A stretch of DNA of 64,000 nucleotides from Paracoccus methylovorus (GTDB lineage Bacteria > Pseudomonadota > Alphaproteobacteria > Rhodobacterales > Rhodobacteraceae), in assembly GCF_016919705.1 (NCBI RefSeq), contig NZ_CP070372.1, positions 180,196 to 244,195 on the forward strand, given 5' to 3'. Under the pieces are notes generated by a model that was not told the origin of the DNA, did not search any database, and worked only from the letters and a program-made list of their open reading frames with translations. Shown here in pieces: positions 17,156 through 26,482 of this stretch (position 1 is its first letter; each line of letters opens with the position of its first letter). The position numbers and the translations under genes are program-made.

Positions 17156-17827
17156 CTAGTCCCCTTCGAAATAACGAATGCCCTTGACCACCAGATCGGC
17201 AAGATTGGTCGCGCCAAGCTTGTCCTTCAGCACCAGGCTGACGTTCGAAACCGTCTTGTAGCTGATGCAGGCCCGGTCCGCGATGTCGCGATAGGACATG
17301 CCTTCCGTGATCATGCCCAGAATTTCCTCTTCGCGGCCAGTCAGACGCGGGGCGCTTGCCCCGGGGCGCGAGACATTCAGCAGCGCAATCTGCATCGCCA
17401 GCCGCGAATCGACGTAATTGCCCCCTCGAGCCACCTGGGCGAAGGCCTCGCAGATTTCGGCGGGCGGGCTGTCCTTGTTGATGATCCCGTTCGCGCCGAA
17501 CATCAGCGCGCGGCGGGCAAGCACGGGACTGCGATGCATGGTGAACACCAGGATCGGCAGGCCGGGATCGACGCGCCGCAGCCGTTCGATCAGCCGGATT
17601 CCGGCCATCTTGTTCTTGCCGATGCTCAGGTCCACGACCATCAGATTGGGCCGGGCCTGCCGCCATGCCCGCCAGCCCTCGGATGCGGACGGGGCCGAGG
17701 CGATCTCGCAGGGGACCTTGGTGCGGATAATCCGGCCCCAGCCCTCGGCCACGACGGGGTGATCGTCCACGATCAGGATCTGCAAGGGGCGGGTGTTGTC
17801 CGGTGTCGGTTTCAGCGCGGTTTTCAT
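17156..17827 (-). CDS. mxaX: Response regulator MxaX (NarL/LuxR type) for methanol oxidation
   Basis: 223 residues. Receiver domain ~15-135 with acidic pair D21-D22 (ILIVDDHPVV), phosphoacceptor D66 (LMVVDLSIG), a Thr in LVFTMHRSP and Lys in INKDSPP. The C-terminal LuxR-type helix-turn-helix is RLTGREEEILGMITEGMSYR, then IADRACISYKTVSNVSLVLKDKL. It should activate the mxaF operon when phosphorylated by the neighbouring kinase. ATG 17827 overlaps the mxaY stop by four bases (ATGA). The gene order mxaZ-Y-X divergent from mxaF is the Paracoccus arrangement, which supports the name. Confidence 0.88.
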   Translation of the reverse strand: MKTALKPTPDNTRPLQILIVDDHPVVAEGWGRIIRTKVPCEIASAPSASEGWRAWRQARPNLMVVDLSIGKNKMAGIRLIERLRRVDPGLPILVFTMHRSPVLARRALMFGANGIINKDSPPAEICEAFAQVARGGNYVDSRLAMQIALLNVSRPGASAPRLTGREEEILGMITEGMSYRDIADRACISYKTVSNVSLVLKDKLGATNLADLVVKGIRYFEGD

Positions 17828-19242
17828 GGGCGGGGCATCCTTAATTCGGTATGGGTCAGTTTGTTGTCCCGCCAAGGCGGCAGATAGGTTGCGCCAAGCG
17901 CGCGAGCACGGTCCTGCATGCCGATCTGCCCGAAGCCGGGCGTGGGGCACCCTCCGGCGGGACCGGGTTGCGGGCCAGTCCCGTTGTCGGTGACACGCGC
18001 GACGATCTGCTCGGGTCTGCCCGGCATGGTTTCCAGACTGACCCGGACCAGCGTCGGGCGGCCGTGCCGCATGGCGTTCAGGACGCTTTCGCGCACGAAG
18101 CGATAGATCGACAGTTCCGCCAGTTCGCCGGGGCTGGAATCCTCGGCTTCGTCCATGTCCAGAACCACGCGGGTTTCCGGCGCGACATCGCGAAGGCCCG
18201 CGACCAGTTCGGCCAGCAATTCGGTCAGGCTGGCTTCGCCCAGCAGCATCGGGCGCAGGTCGTTGATTGCGGTGCGGGCGCTTTTCTGGACCTCAACGGC
18301 ATGGCGGCCAATGGCGTCCAGCGTTTCGCCCAGGGCGGCTGGCGGCTCGGGAAGTTCGGCGGTCATCGCCTGCGCGTGACTGACGGCCGCCTGCAATGCG
18401 AAAAGCTGCGGCCCCATCTCGTCATGCAGGTCCAGCGCGATGCGCGAGCGTTCGGCCTCGGAACTGCCGATCAGGCGGGCTTGCAGCAGGTCGTTCTCTG
18501 CTCGCTCGGCTTGCAGATGCGAGGCAAGTGCGTTCACCCCCTCGGCCAGATCGGCAAATTCGGTCAGCCGGTCGCCGGGCGCGCGCACCGACAGCCGCCC
18601 CTCTCGCATCTGGGCCATGGCGGCCTGCACCGATTTCAGACGCCGCGTCAACAGCGTGGCCGTCAGGAACGTCAGCCCCAACATGGCAAACCCATTCAGA
18701 AACAGCACGGGCAGGATGATGCTGAAATCGTCCCAGACCTCCGCGATCTCGTCGGTTGGGTCGGCGCTGACCTGCAGCATCCCCAAGACGTTTGGGTAAT
18801 GGGTGATGGGGATCGATGCCTCGACCACCGGCGGGGTCATAAGGTCCGAAAACCAGCGCGGCGCGGATTTCTCGGACCGGAACTGACCATGCGCGCGCAA
18901 CTGCAAGGGCTGGCCGTCGGGGTCCAGAATGCGGGCCGCGACATGCCGCAGCCCGTCGATCTCTTCTGCAAGGCTGATCGCCTCGGCCATGGTATCGCGC
19001 CCGCCGTGGCTGGGGGGCAGACGACGCACGAGGGATTCGTGCGCAAGGCGGAAGGCGGATTCGGTTTCCTCCTGCACGGCGTCGCGGGCATTCAGGATAA
19101 GAATGGCCGAGACGATGAGGCAAAGCGACAGGCTGACGATGCAGGCCAGCCCCATCACGATCCGGCGCATTGGCACCGTCCGCCATCCGGGCAGCACGCG
19201 ATCAAAAGACCGGAAGCCGAACTCTTCTACCGGCGCGCTCAC
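17824..19242 (-). CDS. mxaY: Sensor histidine kinase MxaY for methanol oxidation
   Basis: 472 residues starting at GTG 19242, which overlaps the mxaZ stop (GTGA). A first membrane segment lies at ~27-48 (IVMGLACIVSLSLCLIVSAI), a periplasmic sensing part to ~160, and a second membrane segment near 175-200. A HAMP-like linker follows, and then the HisKA_3 dimerisation helix with the phospho-His in ERSRIALDLHDEMGPQL. The ATPase domain has YRFVRESVLNAMRHG (N-box) and VTDNGTGPQP (G1). It pairs with the NarL-type regulator next to it. Signal unknown; methanol or formaldehyde is plausible from context only. Confidence 0.87.
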   Translation of the reverse strand: MSAPVEEFGFRSFDRVLPGWRTVPMRRIVMGLACIVSLSLCLIVSAILILNARDAVQEETESAFRLAHESLVRRLPPSHGGRDTMAEAISLAEEIDGLRHVAARILDPDGQPLQLRAHGQFRSEKSAPRWFSDLMTPPVVEASIPITHYPNVLGMLQVSADPTDEIAEVWDDFSIILPVLFLNGFAMLGLTFLTATLLTRRLKSVQAAMAQMREGRLSVRAPGDRLTEFADLAEGVNALASHLQAERAENDLLQARLIGSSEAERSRIALDLHDEMGPQLFALQAAVSHAQAMTAELPEPPAALGETLDAIGRHAVEVQKSARTAINDLRPMLLGEASLTELLAELVAGLRDVAPETRVVLDMDEAEDSSPGELAELSIYRFVRESVLNAMRHGRPTLVRVSLETMPGRPEQIVARVTDNGTGPQPGPAGGCPTPGFGQIGMQDRARALGATYLPPWRDNKLTHTELRMPRP

Positions 19243-19703
19243 CCGCCTTGCCCCATGACGACGGCAGCGGCATCGGCATGGCTGGCCCCATTCGCGCGCA
19301 GGATGCGGTAGTGTTGGGCGACGGGACCCAGGCTTTCCTCGGGGGTATCCTGTGCGGGCACCAGATCGGTCATCAGCCGGTCCAGCGGAATATCGGGATA
19401 TTCCTGCCACAATTGCAGGACGCGGTTGGCGATCATCCGCGGGCTTTCGCGGTAATGGGCCGAAAGCTCGTCCAGCAGCGGGGCAAGCGCATCCGGCGAA
19501 AGCCCGGACTCGGTGGCAAGGAAGGTTTGGGGGGCACGGGCGTCATCGACCTCCAGCCAATGCGGGCTTTCCCCGATCGCGGTTTCCCTGGCTGTGGTCG
19601 AAGGCAGGGTCTGGTTGTCCTCTTCATAGCATGCGGACAGGGCAAGCAAAATCGACATGCTTGCCGTGTAGCGCCCGAAGACGGTGCCCCGGCAGAATCG
19701 CAT
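19239..19703 (-). CDS. mxaZ: MxaZ, putative lipoprotein in the methanol regulatory operon
   Basis: 154 residues from ATG 19703, which has an excellent AGGAGGAGG ahead of it. An N-terminal hydrophobic segment ends in SILLALSACYEED, a lipobox with Cys at about residue 25, so it is probably a lipoprotein. The rest is soluble and helical (LLDELSAHYRESPRMIANRV). No enzymatic motif is visible. Its role is poorly defined in the literature known to me; co-transcription with the sensor suggests that it helps signal perception. The assignment rests mainly on gene order. Confidence 0.72.
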   Translation of the reverse strand: MRFCRGTVFGRYTASMSILLALSACYEEDNQTLPSTTARETAIGESPHWLEVDDARAPQTFLATESGLSPDALAPLLDELSAHYRESPRMIANRVLQLWQEYPDIPLDRLMTDLVPAQDTPEESLGPVAQHYRILRANGASHADAAAVVMGQGG

Positions 19704-20038
19704 CCTGCCTCCTCCTGTTTTCTGCGCTGCAGTGATTCGCTGCAGGCGCATCCTCCTGCACTCAAGACTATGCCCGCCTTTGGTATGGGACAACCGCCGC
19801 ACGCTGCGACGTTGGTCTGGGACTTGCGGGAAACGGGTGATGCATCCCCCGAGTCAGACGGGGGAAAACCCCCGGACAAGTCAGGAAGCACACCCGCAGA
19901 CAAGGCAGACGGCCGGGTGTCTTAATCACCGTTGCGGCGGTCAGGGTAGTGGAGGCCCGGACCCGCCAAGGGCTGTGACCGCCGGGGCCGAACAGGCGTC
20001 CCGGTCCATATCAGACAGCGAGAGGGAGCGAGATCGCT
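19704..20038. promoter_or_regulatory. Divergent control region between mxaZYX and mxaF
   Basis: 335 bases between the two start codons. Arms CCCCCG (19846-19851), CGGGGG (19859-19864) and CCCCCG (19869-19874) can pair in two mutually exclusive ways. Further on, ACACCCG (19890-19896) mirrors CGGGTGT (19914-19920). The region must hold both promoters and the MxaX target site; I cannot assign -35/-10 boxes with confidence. Confidence 0.5.
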
Positions 20039-21937
20039 ATGATAAGCAATACCCCGAAGGCAAAGGGCGCGTCATACCTTGCGATGACCGTCGCCATGGG
20101 CCTTGCCATCCTGACCACTGCACCAGCAACCGCCAACGACCAGTTGGTCGAACTGGCCAAGGACCCGGCAAACTGGGTCATGACGGGGCGCGATTACAAC
20201 GCGCAGAACTATTCCGAAATGACCGACATCAACAAAGAGAACGTCAAGCAGCTGCGACCCGCCTGGTCCTTTTCGACCGGCGTGCTGCATGGACACGAAG
20301 GCACTCCGCTGGTCGTCGGCGACAAGATGTTCGTCCATACGCCCTTTCCCAACACGACATTCGCGCTGGATCTGAACGAGCCGGGCAATATCTTGTGGCA
20401 GAACAAGCCCAAGCAGAACCCGACCGCCCGGACCGTGGCCTGCTGCGACGTGGTGAACCGGGGGCTGGCCTATTGGCCGGGCGACGGCGACGTGCAGCCG
20501 CTGATCTTCCGCACCCAGCTTGACGGCCATATCGTCGCCATGGATGCCGAGACCGGCGAGACCCGCTGGATCATGGAGAACTCGGACATCAAGGTCGGCT
20601 CGACGCTGACCATCGCACCCTATGTCGTCAAGGACATGGTGCTGGTCGGCTCATCGGGCGCGGAACTGGGTGTGCGCGGCTATGTGACCGCCTATGACGT
20701 CAAGACCGGCGAGATGCGCTGGCGCGCCTTTGCCACCGGCCCGGATGACGAACTGTTGCTGGCCGAAGACTTCAACGCCCCGAACCCGCATTACGGCCAG
20801 AAGAATCTGGGCACCGAGACGTGGGAGGGCGACGCCTGGAAAATCGGCGGCGGCACCAACTGGGGCTGGTATGCCTATGACCCCGAGGTGGACCTGTTCT
20901 ATTACGGCTCGGGCAACCCCGCGCCCTGGAACGAGACCATGCGTCCGGGCGACAACAAGTGGACCATGGCGATCTGGGGCCGCGAGGCAACCACCGGCGA
21001 GGCGAAGTTCGCCTATCAAAAGACCCCGCATGACGAATGGGACTATGCCGGCGTCAACGTCATGATGCTGTCCGAGCAAGAGGACAAACAGGGTCAGATG
21101 CGCAAGATGCTGACCCATCCGGACCGCAACGGCATCGTCTATACGCTGGACCGCACCAACGGCGACCTGATCTCGGCCGACAAGATGGACGACACGGTGA
21201 ACTGGGTCAAAGAGGTGCAGCTGGATACCGGCCTGCCGGTGCGCGACCCCGAATTCGGCACCCGTATGGACCACAAGGCGCGCGACATCTGTCCCTCGGC
21301 CATGGGCTATCACAACCAGGGCCATGACAGCTACGACCCCGAGCGCAAGCTGTTCATGCTGGGCATCAACCATATCTGCATGGATTGGGAACCGTTCATG
21401 CTGCCCTATCGTGCCGGCCAGTTCTTCGTCGGTGCGACACTGACCATGTATCCGGGGCCAAAGGGCGACCGCCAGAACGCGCTGGGTCTGGGCCAGATCA
21501 AGGCCTATGACGCCATTTCGGGCGAGATGAAATGGGAAAAGATGGAACGCTTCTCGGTCTGGGGCGGCACCATGACGACGGCGGGCGGGCTGACCTTCTA
21601 TGGCACGCTGGACGGCTTCATCAAGGCGCGCGACAGCGACACGGGTGATCTGCTGTGGAAGTTCAAGCTGCCTTCCGGCGTCATCGGCCATCCCATGACC
21701 TACAAGCACGACGGGCGCCAATATGTCGCGATCATGTATGGCGTCGGCGGCTGGCCGGGCGTGGGTCTGGTCTTTGACCTTGCCGACCCGACTGCCGGGC
21801 TGGGTTCGGTGGGCGCCTTCAAGCGTCTGCAGGAATTCACCCAGATGGGCGGCGGCGTAATGGTGTTCTCGATCGACGGCGAAAGCCCCTATTCCGACCC
21901 GAACGTGGGCGAATACGCGCCGGGCGAACCCACCTGA
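20039..21937 (+). CDS. mxaF: Methanol dehydrogenase large subunit, PQQ- and calcium-dependent
   Basis: 632 residues. The signal peptide ends ATA after residue 32. The mature protein then has the vicinal Cys pair at 103-104 (TVACCDVVN) and catalytic Asp303 in [10 protein letters not shown], matching standard MxaF numbering. Two residues after that Asp there is Ala, where lanthanide-dependent XoxF enzymes have a second Asp, so this is the calcium form. The eight-bladed propeller repeats contain tryptophan-docking segments. It oxidises methanol to formaldehyde in the periplasm and passes electrons to cytochrome cL (MxaG). It is first in a ten-gene operon and is followed by a strong stem-loop before mxaJ. 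Confidence 0.97.
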   Translation: MISNTPKAKGASYLAMTVAMGLAILTTAPATANDQLVELAKDPANWVMTGRDYNAQNYSEMTDINKENVKQLRPAWSFSTGVLHGHEGTPLVVGDKMFVHTPFPNTTFALDLNEPGNILWQNKPKQNPTARTVACCDVVNRGLAYWPGDGDVQPLIFRTQLDGHIVAMDAETGETRWIMENSDIKVGSTLTIAPYVVKDMVLVGSSGAELGVRGYVTAYDVKTGEMRWRAFATGPDDELLLAEDFNAPNPHYGQKNLGTETWEGDAWKIGGGTNWGWYAYDPEVDLFYYGSGNPAPWNETMRPGDNKWTMAIWGREATTGEAKFAYQKTPHDEWDYAGVNVMMLSEQEDKQGQMRKMLTHPDRNGIVYTLDRTNGDLISADKMDDTVNWVKEVQLDTGLPVRDPEFGTRMDHKARDICPSAMGYHNQGHDSYDPERKLFMLGINHICMDWEPFMLPYRAGQFFVGATLTMYPGPKGDRQNALGLGQIKAYDAISGEMKWEKMERFSVWGGTMTTAGGLTFYGTLDGFIKARDSDTGDLLWKFKLPSGVIGHPMTYKHDGRQYVAIMYGVGGWPGVGLVFDLADPTAGLGSVGAFKRLQEFTQMGGGVMVFSIDGESPYSDPNVGEYAPGEPT

Positions 21938-21942
21938 CGCGG

Positions 21943-21982
21943 CAGGCGGGCCCGCCGTCTTCCTTCCCTGCGGGCCTGCCTG
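21943..21982 (+). promoter_or_regulatory. Large stem-loop in the mxaF-mxaJ spacer
   Basis: CAGGCGGGCCCGC (21943-21955) pairs with GCGGGCCTGCCTG (21970-21982), with one mismatch in 13, across a 14-base loop, starting six bases after the mxaF stop. No T-run follows. Such hairpins in spacers after highly expressed first genes typically protect the upstream RNA or attenuate read-through. Confidence 0.65.
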
Positions 21983-22011
21983 ATTGACCTATTCAGTCTG
22001 GAGAAACCGAA

Positions 22012-22842
22012 ATGAACATGGATTTCCTGCGGATTTGCGGGGCGGGGGTGGCGGCCTTGACCCTTGCCTCGCCCGCTTTGGCCGACACGACGTCCCTGCG
22101 GGTCTGTGCCTCGACCAAGGATGCGCCTTTTTCCCAAGCCGACGGCACGGGCTTCGAAAACAGGATAGCCCAGGTGCTGGCCGATGAGATGGGCGCAAGG
22201 CTTGAACTGGTGATGCTGGAAAAGGAAGCGATCTATCTGGTTCGCGACGGTATCGACAAGGATCTGTGCGACGTGCTGGTGGGTGTCGATGCGGACGACC
22301 CGCGCCTGCTGACCAGCAACCCCTATTACCGCTCGGGCTATGCTTTCATCACGCGGCAGGACCGCAACTTCGAAGGCGACAAATGGCAGGACGTGGACCA
22401 GGACGGCTTCAACACTTTTGCCTATCGCCTGCACTCTCCGGCCGAAACGATCCTGAAATATACTGGCCGCTATGAATACAACCTGATCTATCAGGCTTCG
22501 CTGACCAATTTCGAGGATCGCCGCAACAAATACACGCAGGTCGAAGCCAACCGGGTCGTCTCGGAGGTTTCGGACGGCGGCGCCGATCTGGCCATCGTCT
22601 TTGCCCCCGAGGCGGCGCGCTATGTCCGCGACTCTCGCGTGCCTTTGCGGATGACGCTGATCACCAATGAAATCGAACGCTCGGACGGGGTCATCATCCC
22701 GCTGCAATATTCGCAGTCGGTCGGTGTGTCCAAGACCCACCCCGAGCTTCTTGAGCCCATCGAACAGGCTCTGCAATCCGGTAGCAAGAAAATCGAGGCC
22801 ATCCTGGCCGACGAAGGCATTCCCCTGCTGCCGTCAAGCTGA
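22012..22842 (+). CDS. mxaJ: MxaJ, periplasmic accessory protein for methanol dehydrogenase
   Basis: 276 residues. The signal peptide is residues 1-24 ([15 protein letters not shown]). The mature part resembles solute-binding family 3: [20 protein letters not shown] at the start, [20 protein letters not shown], and a later [18 protein letters not shown]. MxaJ is needed for making active MDH and may act as a chaperone rather than as a transport protein. Two ATGs (22012 and 22018) follow GGAGAAACC; the first is taken. It sits between mxaF and mxaG, the conserved position. Confidence 0.92.
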   Translation: MNMDFLRICGAGVAALTLASPALADTTSLRVCASTKDAPFSQADGTGFENRIAQVLADEMGARLELVMLEKEAIYLVRDGIDKDLCDVLVGVDADDPRLLTSNPYYRSGYAFITRQDRNFEGDKWQDVDQDGFNTFAYRLHSPAETILKYTGRYEYNLIYQASLTNFEDRRNKYTQVEANRVVSEVSDGGADLAIVFAPEAARYVRDSRVPLRMTLITNEIERSDGVIIPLQYSQSVGVSKTHPELLEPIEQALQSGSKKIEAILADEGIPLLPSS

Positions 22843-22852
22843 AGGAAATGGA

Positions 22853-23386
22853 ATGACGAAGCCCAAGATCCTTGCCGCATGGGTGCTGGCGACGCTTGTC
22901 CCAGTCGCGGCAATGGCAGCCCCACAGTTCTTCAACATCATCGACGGCTCACCGCTGAGCTTCGATGACGCCATGGAGGAAGGCCGCGACACCGAGGCCG
23001 TGAAGCATTTCATGGAAACCGGCGAGAACATCTATAACGAAGACCTCGCGGTCCTGCCCGAGGGCGAGGAACTGTTCGCCGGCATGTGCTCGGGCTGCCA
23101 TGGCCACTATGCCGAGGGCAAGATCGGTCCGGGCCTGAACGATGCCTATTGGACCTATCCCAGCAACGAAGAGGATGTCGGGCTGTTCTCGACCCTCTAT
23201 GGCGGCGCGACCGGACAGATGGGCCCTATGTGGGGCAGCCTTACATTGGACGAGATGCTCAAGACCATGGCCTGGGTCCGCCACCTTTACACGGACGACC
23301 CCAAGGACGCCGCCTGGCTGACCGAAGAGCAGAAAGCAGGCTTCAAGCCGTTCCAACCCAAGTCGTCAGATGACGACAATTCGTGA
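22853..23386 (+). CDS. mxaG: Cytochrome cL, electron acceptor of methanol dehydrogenase
   Basis: 177 residues with a signal peptide ending AMA at residue 22. The single haem site CSGCH is at residues 79-83. The following [20 protein letters not shown] and [20 protein letters not shown] are characteristic of cytochrome cL, with the Met axial ligand in the second segment. It takes electrons from PQQ in MxaF and hands them to a small class I cytochrome c. The ATG at 22853 follows GAAGGAAATGG; longer frames upstream overlap mxaJ and add no family text. Confidence 0.95.
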   Translation: MTKPKILAAWVLATLVPVAAMAAPQFFNIIDGSPLSFDDAMEEGRDTEAVKHFMETGENIYNEDLAVLPEGEELFAGMCSGCHGHYAEGKIGPGLNDAYWTYPSNEEDVGLFSTLYGGATGQMGPMWGSLTLDEMLKTMAWVRHLYTDDPKDAAWLTEEQKAGFKPFQPKSSDDDNS

Positions 23387-23441
23387 ACGCCAACCGCCGG
23401 GCGGCCCCCTCGCCCGGCCCGACCCAGAAGGAGGAGACAGC

Positions 23442-23753
23442 ATGAAACGCATCCTGACCCTGACGATCGCCGCCCTTGCCATTGGCACTCCGGCGCTGGC
23501 CTATGACGGCACCAACTGCAAGGCCCCCGGCAATTGCTGGGAGCCCAAGCCCGACTATCCCGCAACGGTCGAGGGCTCGAAATACGATCCGCAGCACGAT
23601 CCGGCCGAACTGTCGAAACAGGGCGAGTCGCTGGCCATCATGGACGCCCGCAACGAATGGCGGGTCTGGAACATGAAAAACACCGGCAAGTTTGAATATG
23701 ACGTGAAAAAAATCGACGGATACGACGAAACCAAGGCTCCGCCCGCCGAATAA
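23442..23753 (+). CDS. mxaI: Methanol dehydrogenase small subunit
   Basis: 103 residues, with a signal peptide cleaved after ALA at residue 20 and a mature part of 83 residues. It starts YDGTNCKAPGNCWEPKPDYP, the standard MxaI opening with its two disulfide-forming cysteines, then a lysine-rich helix (ARNEWRVWNMKNTGKFEYDV). The small subunit wraps along MxaF in the a2b2 enzyme. Its presence again points to the MxaFI rather than the XoxF type. The start is fixed by AAGGAGGAGACAG upstream. Confidence 0.95.
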   Translation: MKRILTLTIAALAIGTPALAYDGTNCKAPGNCWEPKPDYPATVEGSKYDPQHDPAELSKQGESLAIMDARNEWRVWNMKNTGKFEYDVKKIDGYDETKAPPAE

Positions 23754-23814
23754 GCGGGCTGGGGGCGCTGCGCGTGTCTCCAGACCACGCGCAGCGCGTC
23801 AATCGGGACGGATC

Positions 23815-24831
23815 ATGGATAGCAATATTTCCGACTGGCGTGTGCGGTTCCGCGACGCCGAAAAGGCGCTGAACGGTGTCGTTCTGGGACAGACCCGGAG
23901 CATACGCCTGCTGCTGATCTCGGCGCTGTGCCGCGGCCATGTGCTGCTGGCGGGCGATGTCGGAACCGGCAAGACCACGCTTTTGCGCGCCATGGCCCGC
24001 GCGCTTGGCGGCCCCTATGCCCGGGTCGAGGGCACGGTGGACCTGCTGCCGACCGACCTGATCTATGCCGCCCACATAGCCGAGGACGGCCGCCCGCGCA
24101 TCGAGCCCGGCCCGGTTCTGGAGCAAGGCGAGGATCTTGCGGTCTTCTTTTTCAATGAAATCAATCGCGCCCGCCCGCAGGTCCACGCGCTGCTTTTGCG
24201 CTTGATGGCCGAGCGCAGCCTGTCGGCATTCCGGCGCGAATTTCATTTCCCGCATCTGCAGGTCTTTGCCGACCGCAACCAGATCGAGCGCGACGAGACA
24301 TTCGAGCTGCCCGCCGCCGCCCGTGACCGCTTCCTGATGGAAATCGCCGTCGATGCCCCCGCCGCGCCCGAGGATCGCGTGGCGTTGGCCTTCGAGCCGC
24401 GCTTCCATGACACCACCACGCTGATTGCCAGTGTGGGTCAGGGCATGCTGCGCTATCGCGGGCTGAACGATCTGGCAGCCTCCATCCAGAGCGGTATCCA
24501 CGCGAGCCCGGCGTTGCAACGCTATGTCTTCGACCTGTGCGAGGCACTGCGTCATCCGGCCTCGGCGGATCTGGTGCTGGAGGGCGCTGATGCCGCCCGC
24601 CTGATCCGGGGCGGCATCAGCCCTCGCGGTATGCAATATCTGGTCCGCGCCGCCCGGGCCGGCGCCTGGATCGAGGGCCGTAATGCCGTCCTGCCGCAGG
24701 ATGTGCGTGCCGTTCTGGCCCCTGTCATGGCGCATCGCATCTTTCTTGCCCCTGCCTATGAGCCGCGACGCGATGCGCTGGTTCCGGCGCTGATCGACGC
24801 CGCCTTTGCCAAGATCCCGGTCCCGGCATGA
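23815..24831 (+). CDS. mxaR: MxaR, MoxR-type AAA+ ATPase
   Basis: 338 residues. Walker A GDVGTGKTTL lies at ~47-56, Walker B-like LAVFFFNEINRARPQVHALL near 125, and the sensor/arginine-finger region PAAARDRFLMEI follows. MoxR ATPases act with von Willebrand factor A proteins as metallo-chaperones; here the partners are MxaS, MxaC and MxaL, and the likely task is calcium insertion into MDH. The last codons overlap mxaS by four bases (ATGA), and the same overlap continues through the rest of the operon, which implies tight translational coupling. Confidence 0.93.
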   Translation: MDSNISDWRVRFRDAEKALNGVVLGQTRSIRLLLISALCRGHVLLAGDVGTGKTTLLRAMARALGGPYARVEGTVDLLPTDLIYAAHIAEDGRPRIEPGPVLEQGEDLAVFFFNEINRARPQVHALLLRLMAERSLSAFRREFHFPHLQVFADRNQIERDETFELPAAARDRFLMEIAVDAPAAPEDRVALAFEPRFHDTTTLIASVGQGMLRYRGLNDLAASIQSGIHASPALQRYVFDLCEALRHPASADLVLEGADAARLIRGGISPRGMQYLVRAARAGAWIEGRNAVLPQDVRAVLAPVMAHRIFLAPAYEPRRDALVPALIDAAFAKIPVPA

Positions 24832-25682
24832 ACGCCCAGTTGCACCTGTTCGATGCTCTTGCCTGGCGGCTGGCGCAGGGGCTGCCGGGTTTGCGCAGCG
24901 GCAGCCATGCAGGCCGGATGCGCGGCGCGGGTGAAAACTTTGCCGACATCGCCCCCCTGCTGGCGCATCCCGACCCCAGACGCCTGGACCTGCGCCGTTC
25001 GGTCATGGATCCGCTGGGGGCGCTGCATGTCAGGCGTTTTCAGACCCGCACCGACCTGCGGCTGCATGTGGCGCTGGATGCCTCGGCCTCGCTGGGCGCG
25101 GTGGCGCGGGCGGACCGTCTGGGCCTTGCGCGACTGCTGGCCGCGGGCTTTGCACAGGCCGCAAGGTGCGCGCGCGATCTGTTTTCCCTGACCGTCTGCG
25201 CGGGCGACCGGGTACTGCACGACCAACCTCCGACGCGGCGCAGCCTTGCCCCAGAGTTGCTGGAACTGCCGCTTGAGCCCGCAGGACGCGGCACCAATGC
25301 GCTGACCGTCATGGCGCATGAACTGCCGCGGGAACGTGTCCTTGTCGTGTTGATTTCGGATTTCGAACTTGCGCAGGACGAACTGGCCGCGCTGCTGACG
25401 ATCCTGCGCCCGCGAGCTGTACTGCCAATCTGGCTGCGCGACAGCGGGCTTGATGCGCCGCCCCCGCAGCTTGGGCTGGCCGAGGTCCGCGACCCCGAAA
25501 CCGGCCGCCGCCGCACCGTGCTGACCACGCCGCGTTGGGCCACGCGACAGGCACAGGCGACCGCCAACCGCCATACCGCCCTGCGCCGCACTTTTGCGGA
25601 ACACGGCCTTTCGCCCATCGAGATCACCGACAGCATCGATGTGGCGCAATTGGCCGTCTCGGTTTCCGAGGCTCCGCTGTGA
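24828..25682 (+). CDS. mxaS: MxaS, DUF58-family maturation protein
   Basis: 284 residues, cytosolic. It contains the DUF58 pattern: HAGRMRGAGENFADIAPLLA, then DPRRLDLRRSVMDPLGALHV, RTDLRLHVALDASASLGA (a degenerate metal-site DASAS) and VLVVLISDFELAQDELAALL. DUF58 proteins work with MoxR ATPases. Genetic work in methylotrophs places mxaS among genes needed for calcium incorporation into MDH. It starts four bases inside mxaR and ends four bases inside mxaA. Confidence 0.9.
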   Translation: MNAQLHLFDALAWRLAQGLPGLRSGSHAGRMRGAGENFADIAPLLAHPDPRRLDLRRSVMDPLGALHVRRFQTRTDLRLHVALDASASLGAVARADRLGLARLLAAGFAQAARCARDLFSLTVCAGDRVLHDQPPTRRSLAPELLELPLEPAGRGTNALTVMAHELPRERVLVVLISDFELAQDELAALLTILRPRAVLPIWLRDSGLDAPPPQLGLAEVRDPETGRRRTVLTTPRWATRQAQATANRHTALRRTFAEHGLSPIEITDSIDVAQLAVSVSEAPL

Positions 25683-26482
25683 GATGGCTGGCGCTGGCCC
25701 TGCTGCCGCTGCCCGCCTTTGCGCAGCAGGCCGAAAACCCGCGCCCTTATGGCTGGTGGCTGGGCGACGAGTTGGTGCAGCGCATCCGCATTACAGGCGT
25801 GCCGGACCCAGCCTCGCTGCCCCGTCCAAGGGCGGTGGATTACTGGCTGGACCTGCGCGAGGTAGCGCAGCGCGACATTCCCGGCGGCACCGAGCTGACC
25901 CTGCGCTGGCAAAATTTCTACTCTGCCCTGGAACCCAGCGAAAGACGGGTGCCGCCGTCGGCGATCAGGCTCGCGGATGGCACGGGGCTGGAACTGCCGG
26001 GCTTTCGCTATGTCACCTCGCCGATCCGCCCGATCCTTGCACCCTCGACCGCTAAGCAATTGCAGCCCGACCCGCCGTTTCACCTGATCGATCCGGTGCC
26101 CCCGCAATTGCGGCTGCTGGCGGCAGTGCTGGCCATGATGGTGGGCCTGTTGGCGCTGGCCTGGCAACAGGGCTGGTTCCCGTTCCACCGCCGTCCCGCG
26201 CGCCCGTTCACCCGTGCCGCCCGCACCGTTGCGCGCCTGCCCGAACCGCAGGCCCGTCACGCCCTGCACCGTGCCTTTGACCAAAGCTTTGGGCAGGTGC
26301 TGATCGGGGCGGATCTTGATCGCTTCCTGACAGCAGCACCGCAATTCGCTCCGCTGGCCCGGCGGTTGCGCGACTTTTTCGAGGCATCGGATGCTGCCTT
26401 CTTTGGGATGGGGCCGGGAGCCGCGCAGGACATACCGCAGCTTGCCCGCGATTTGGCGGCGATCGAGCGGGGCAGGCGATGA
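25679..26482 (+). CDS. mxaA: MxaA, membrane-anchored maturation protein
   Basis: 267 residues beginning at GTG 25679, which overlaps the mxaS stop (GTGA); no ATG fits. A short signal sequence (RWLALALLPLPAFA) is followed by a periplasmic domain to ~135 (YWLDLREVAQRDIPGGTELT), a membrane helix ~140-162 (LRLLAAVLAMMVGLLALAW) and a cytosolic tail. The layout matches MxaA, needed for calcium insertion into MDH. It overlaps mxaC by four bases. Confidence 0.88.
   Translation: MRWLALALLPLPAFAQQAENPRPYGWWLGDELVQRIRITGVPDPASLPRPRAVDYWLDLREVAQRDIPGGTELTLRWQNFYSALEPSERRVPPSAIRLADGTGLELPGFRYVTSPIRPILAPSTAKQLQPDPPFHLIDPVPPQLRLLAAVLAMMVGLLALAWQQGWFPFHRRPARPFTRAARTVARLPEPQARHALHRAFDQSFGQVLIGADLDRFLTAAPQFAPLARRLRDFFEASDAAFFGMGPGAAQDIPQLARDLAAIERGRR

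Noticed and set aside
17851..19311. 486-residue plus-strand frame over mxaY
   Set aside because: A shadow of the sensor kinase; no start site and no family similarity.
20039..21937. Possible lanthanide-dependent XoxF rather than MxaF
   Set aside because: The position two residues after the catalytic Asp is Ala, not Asp, and mxaI plus the full calcium-insertion gene set follow.
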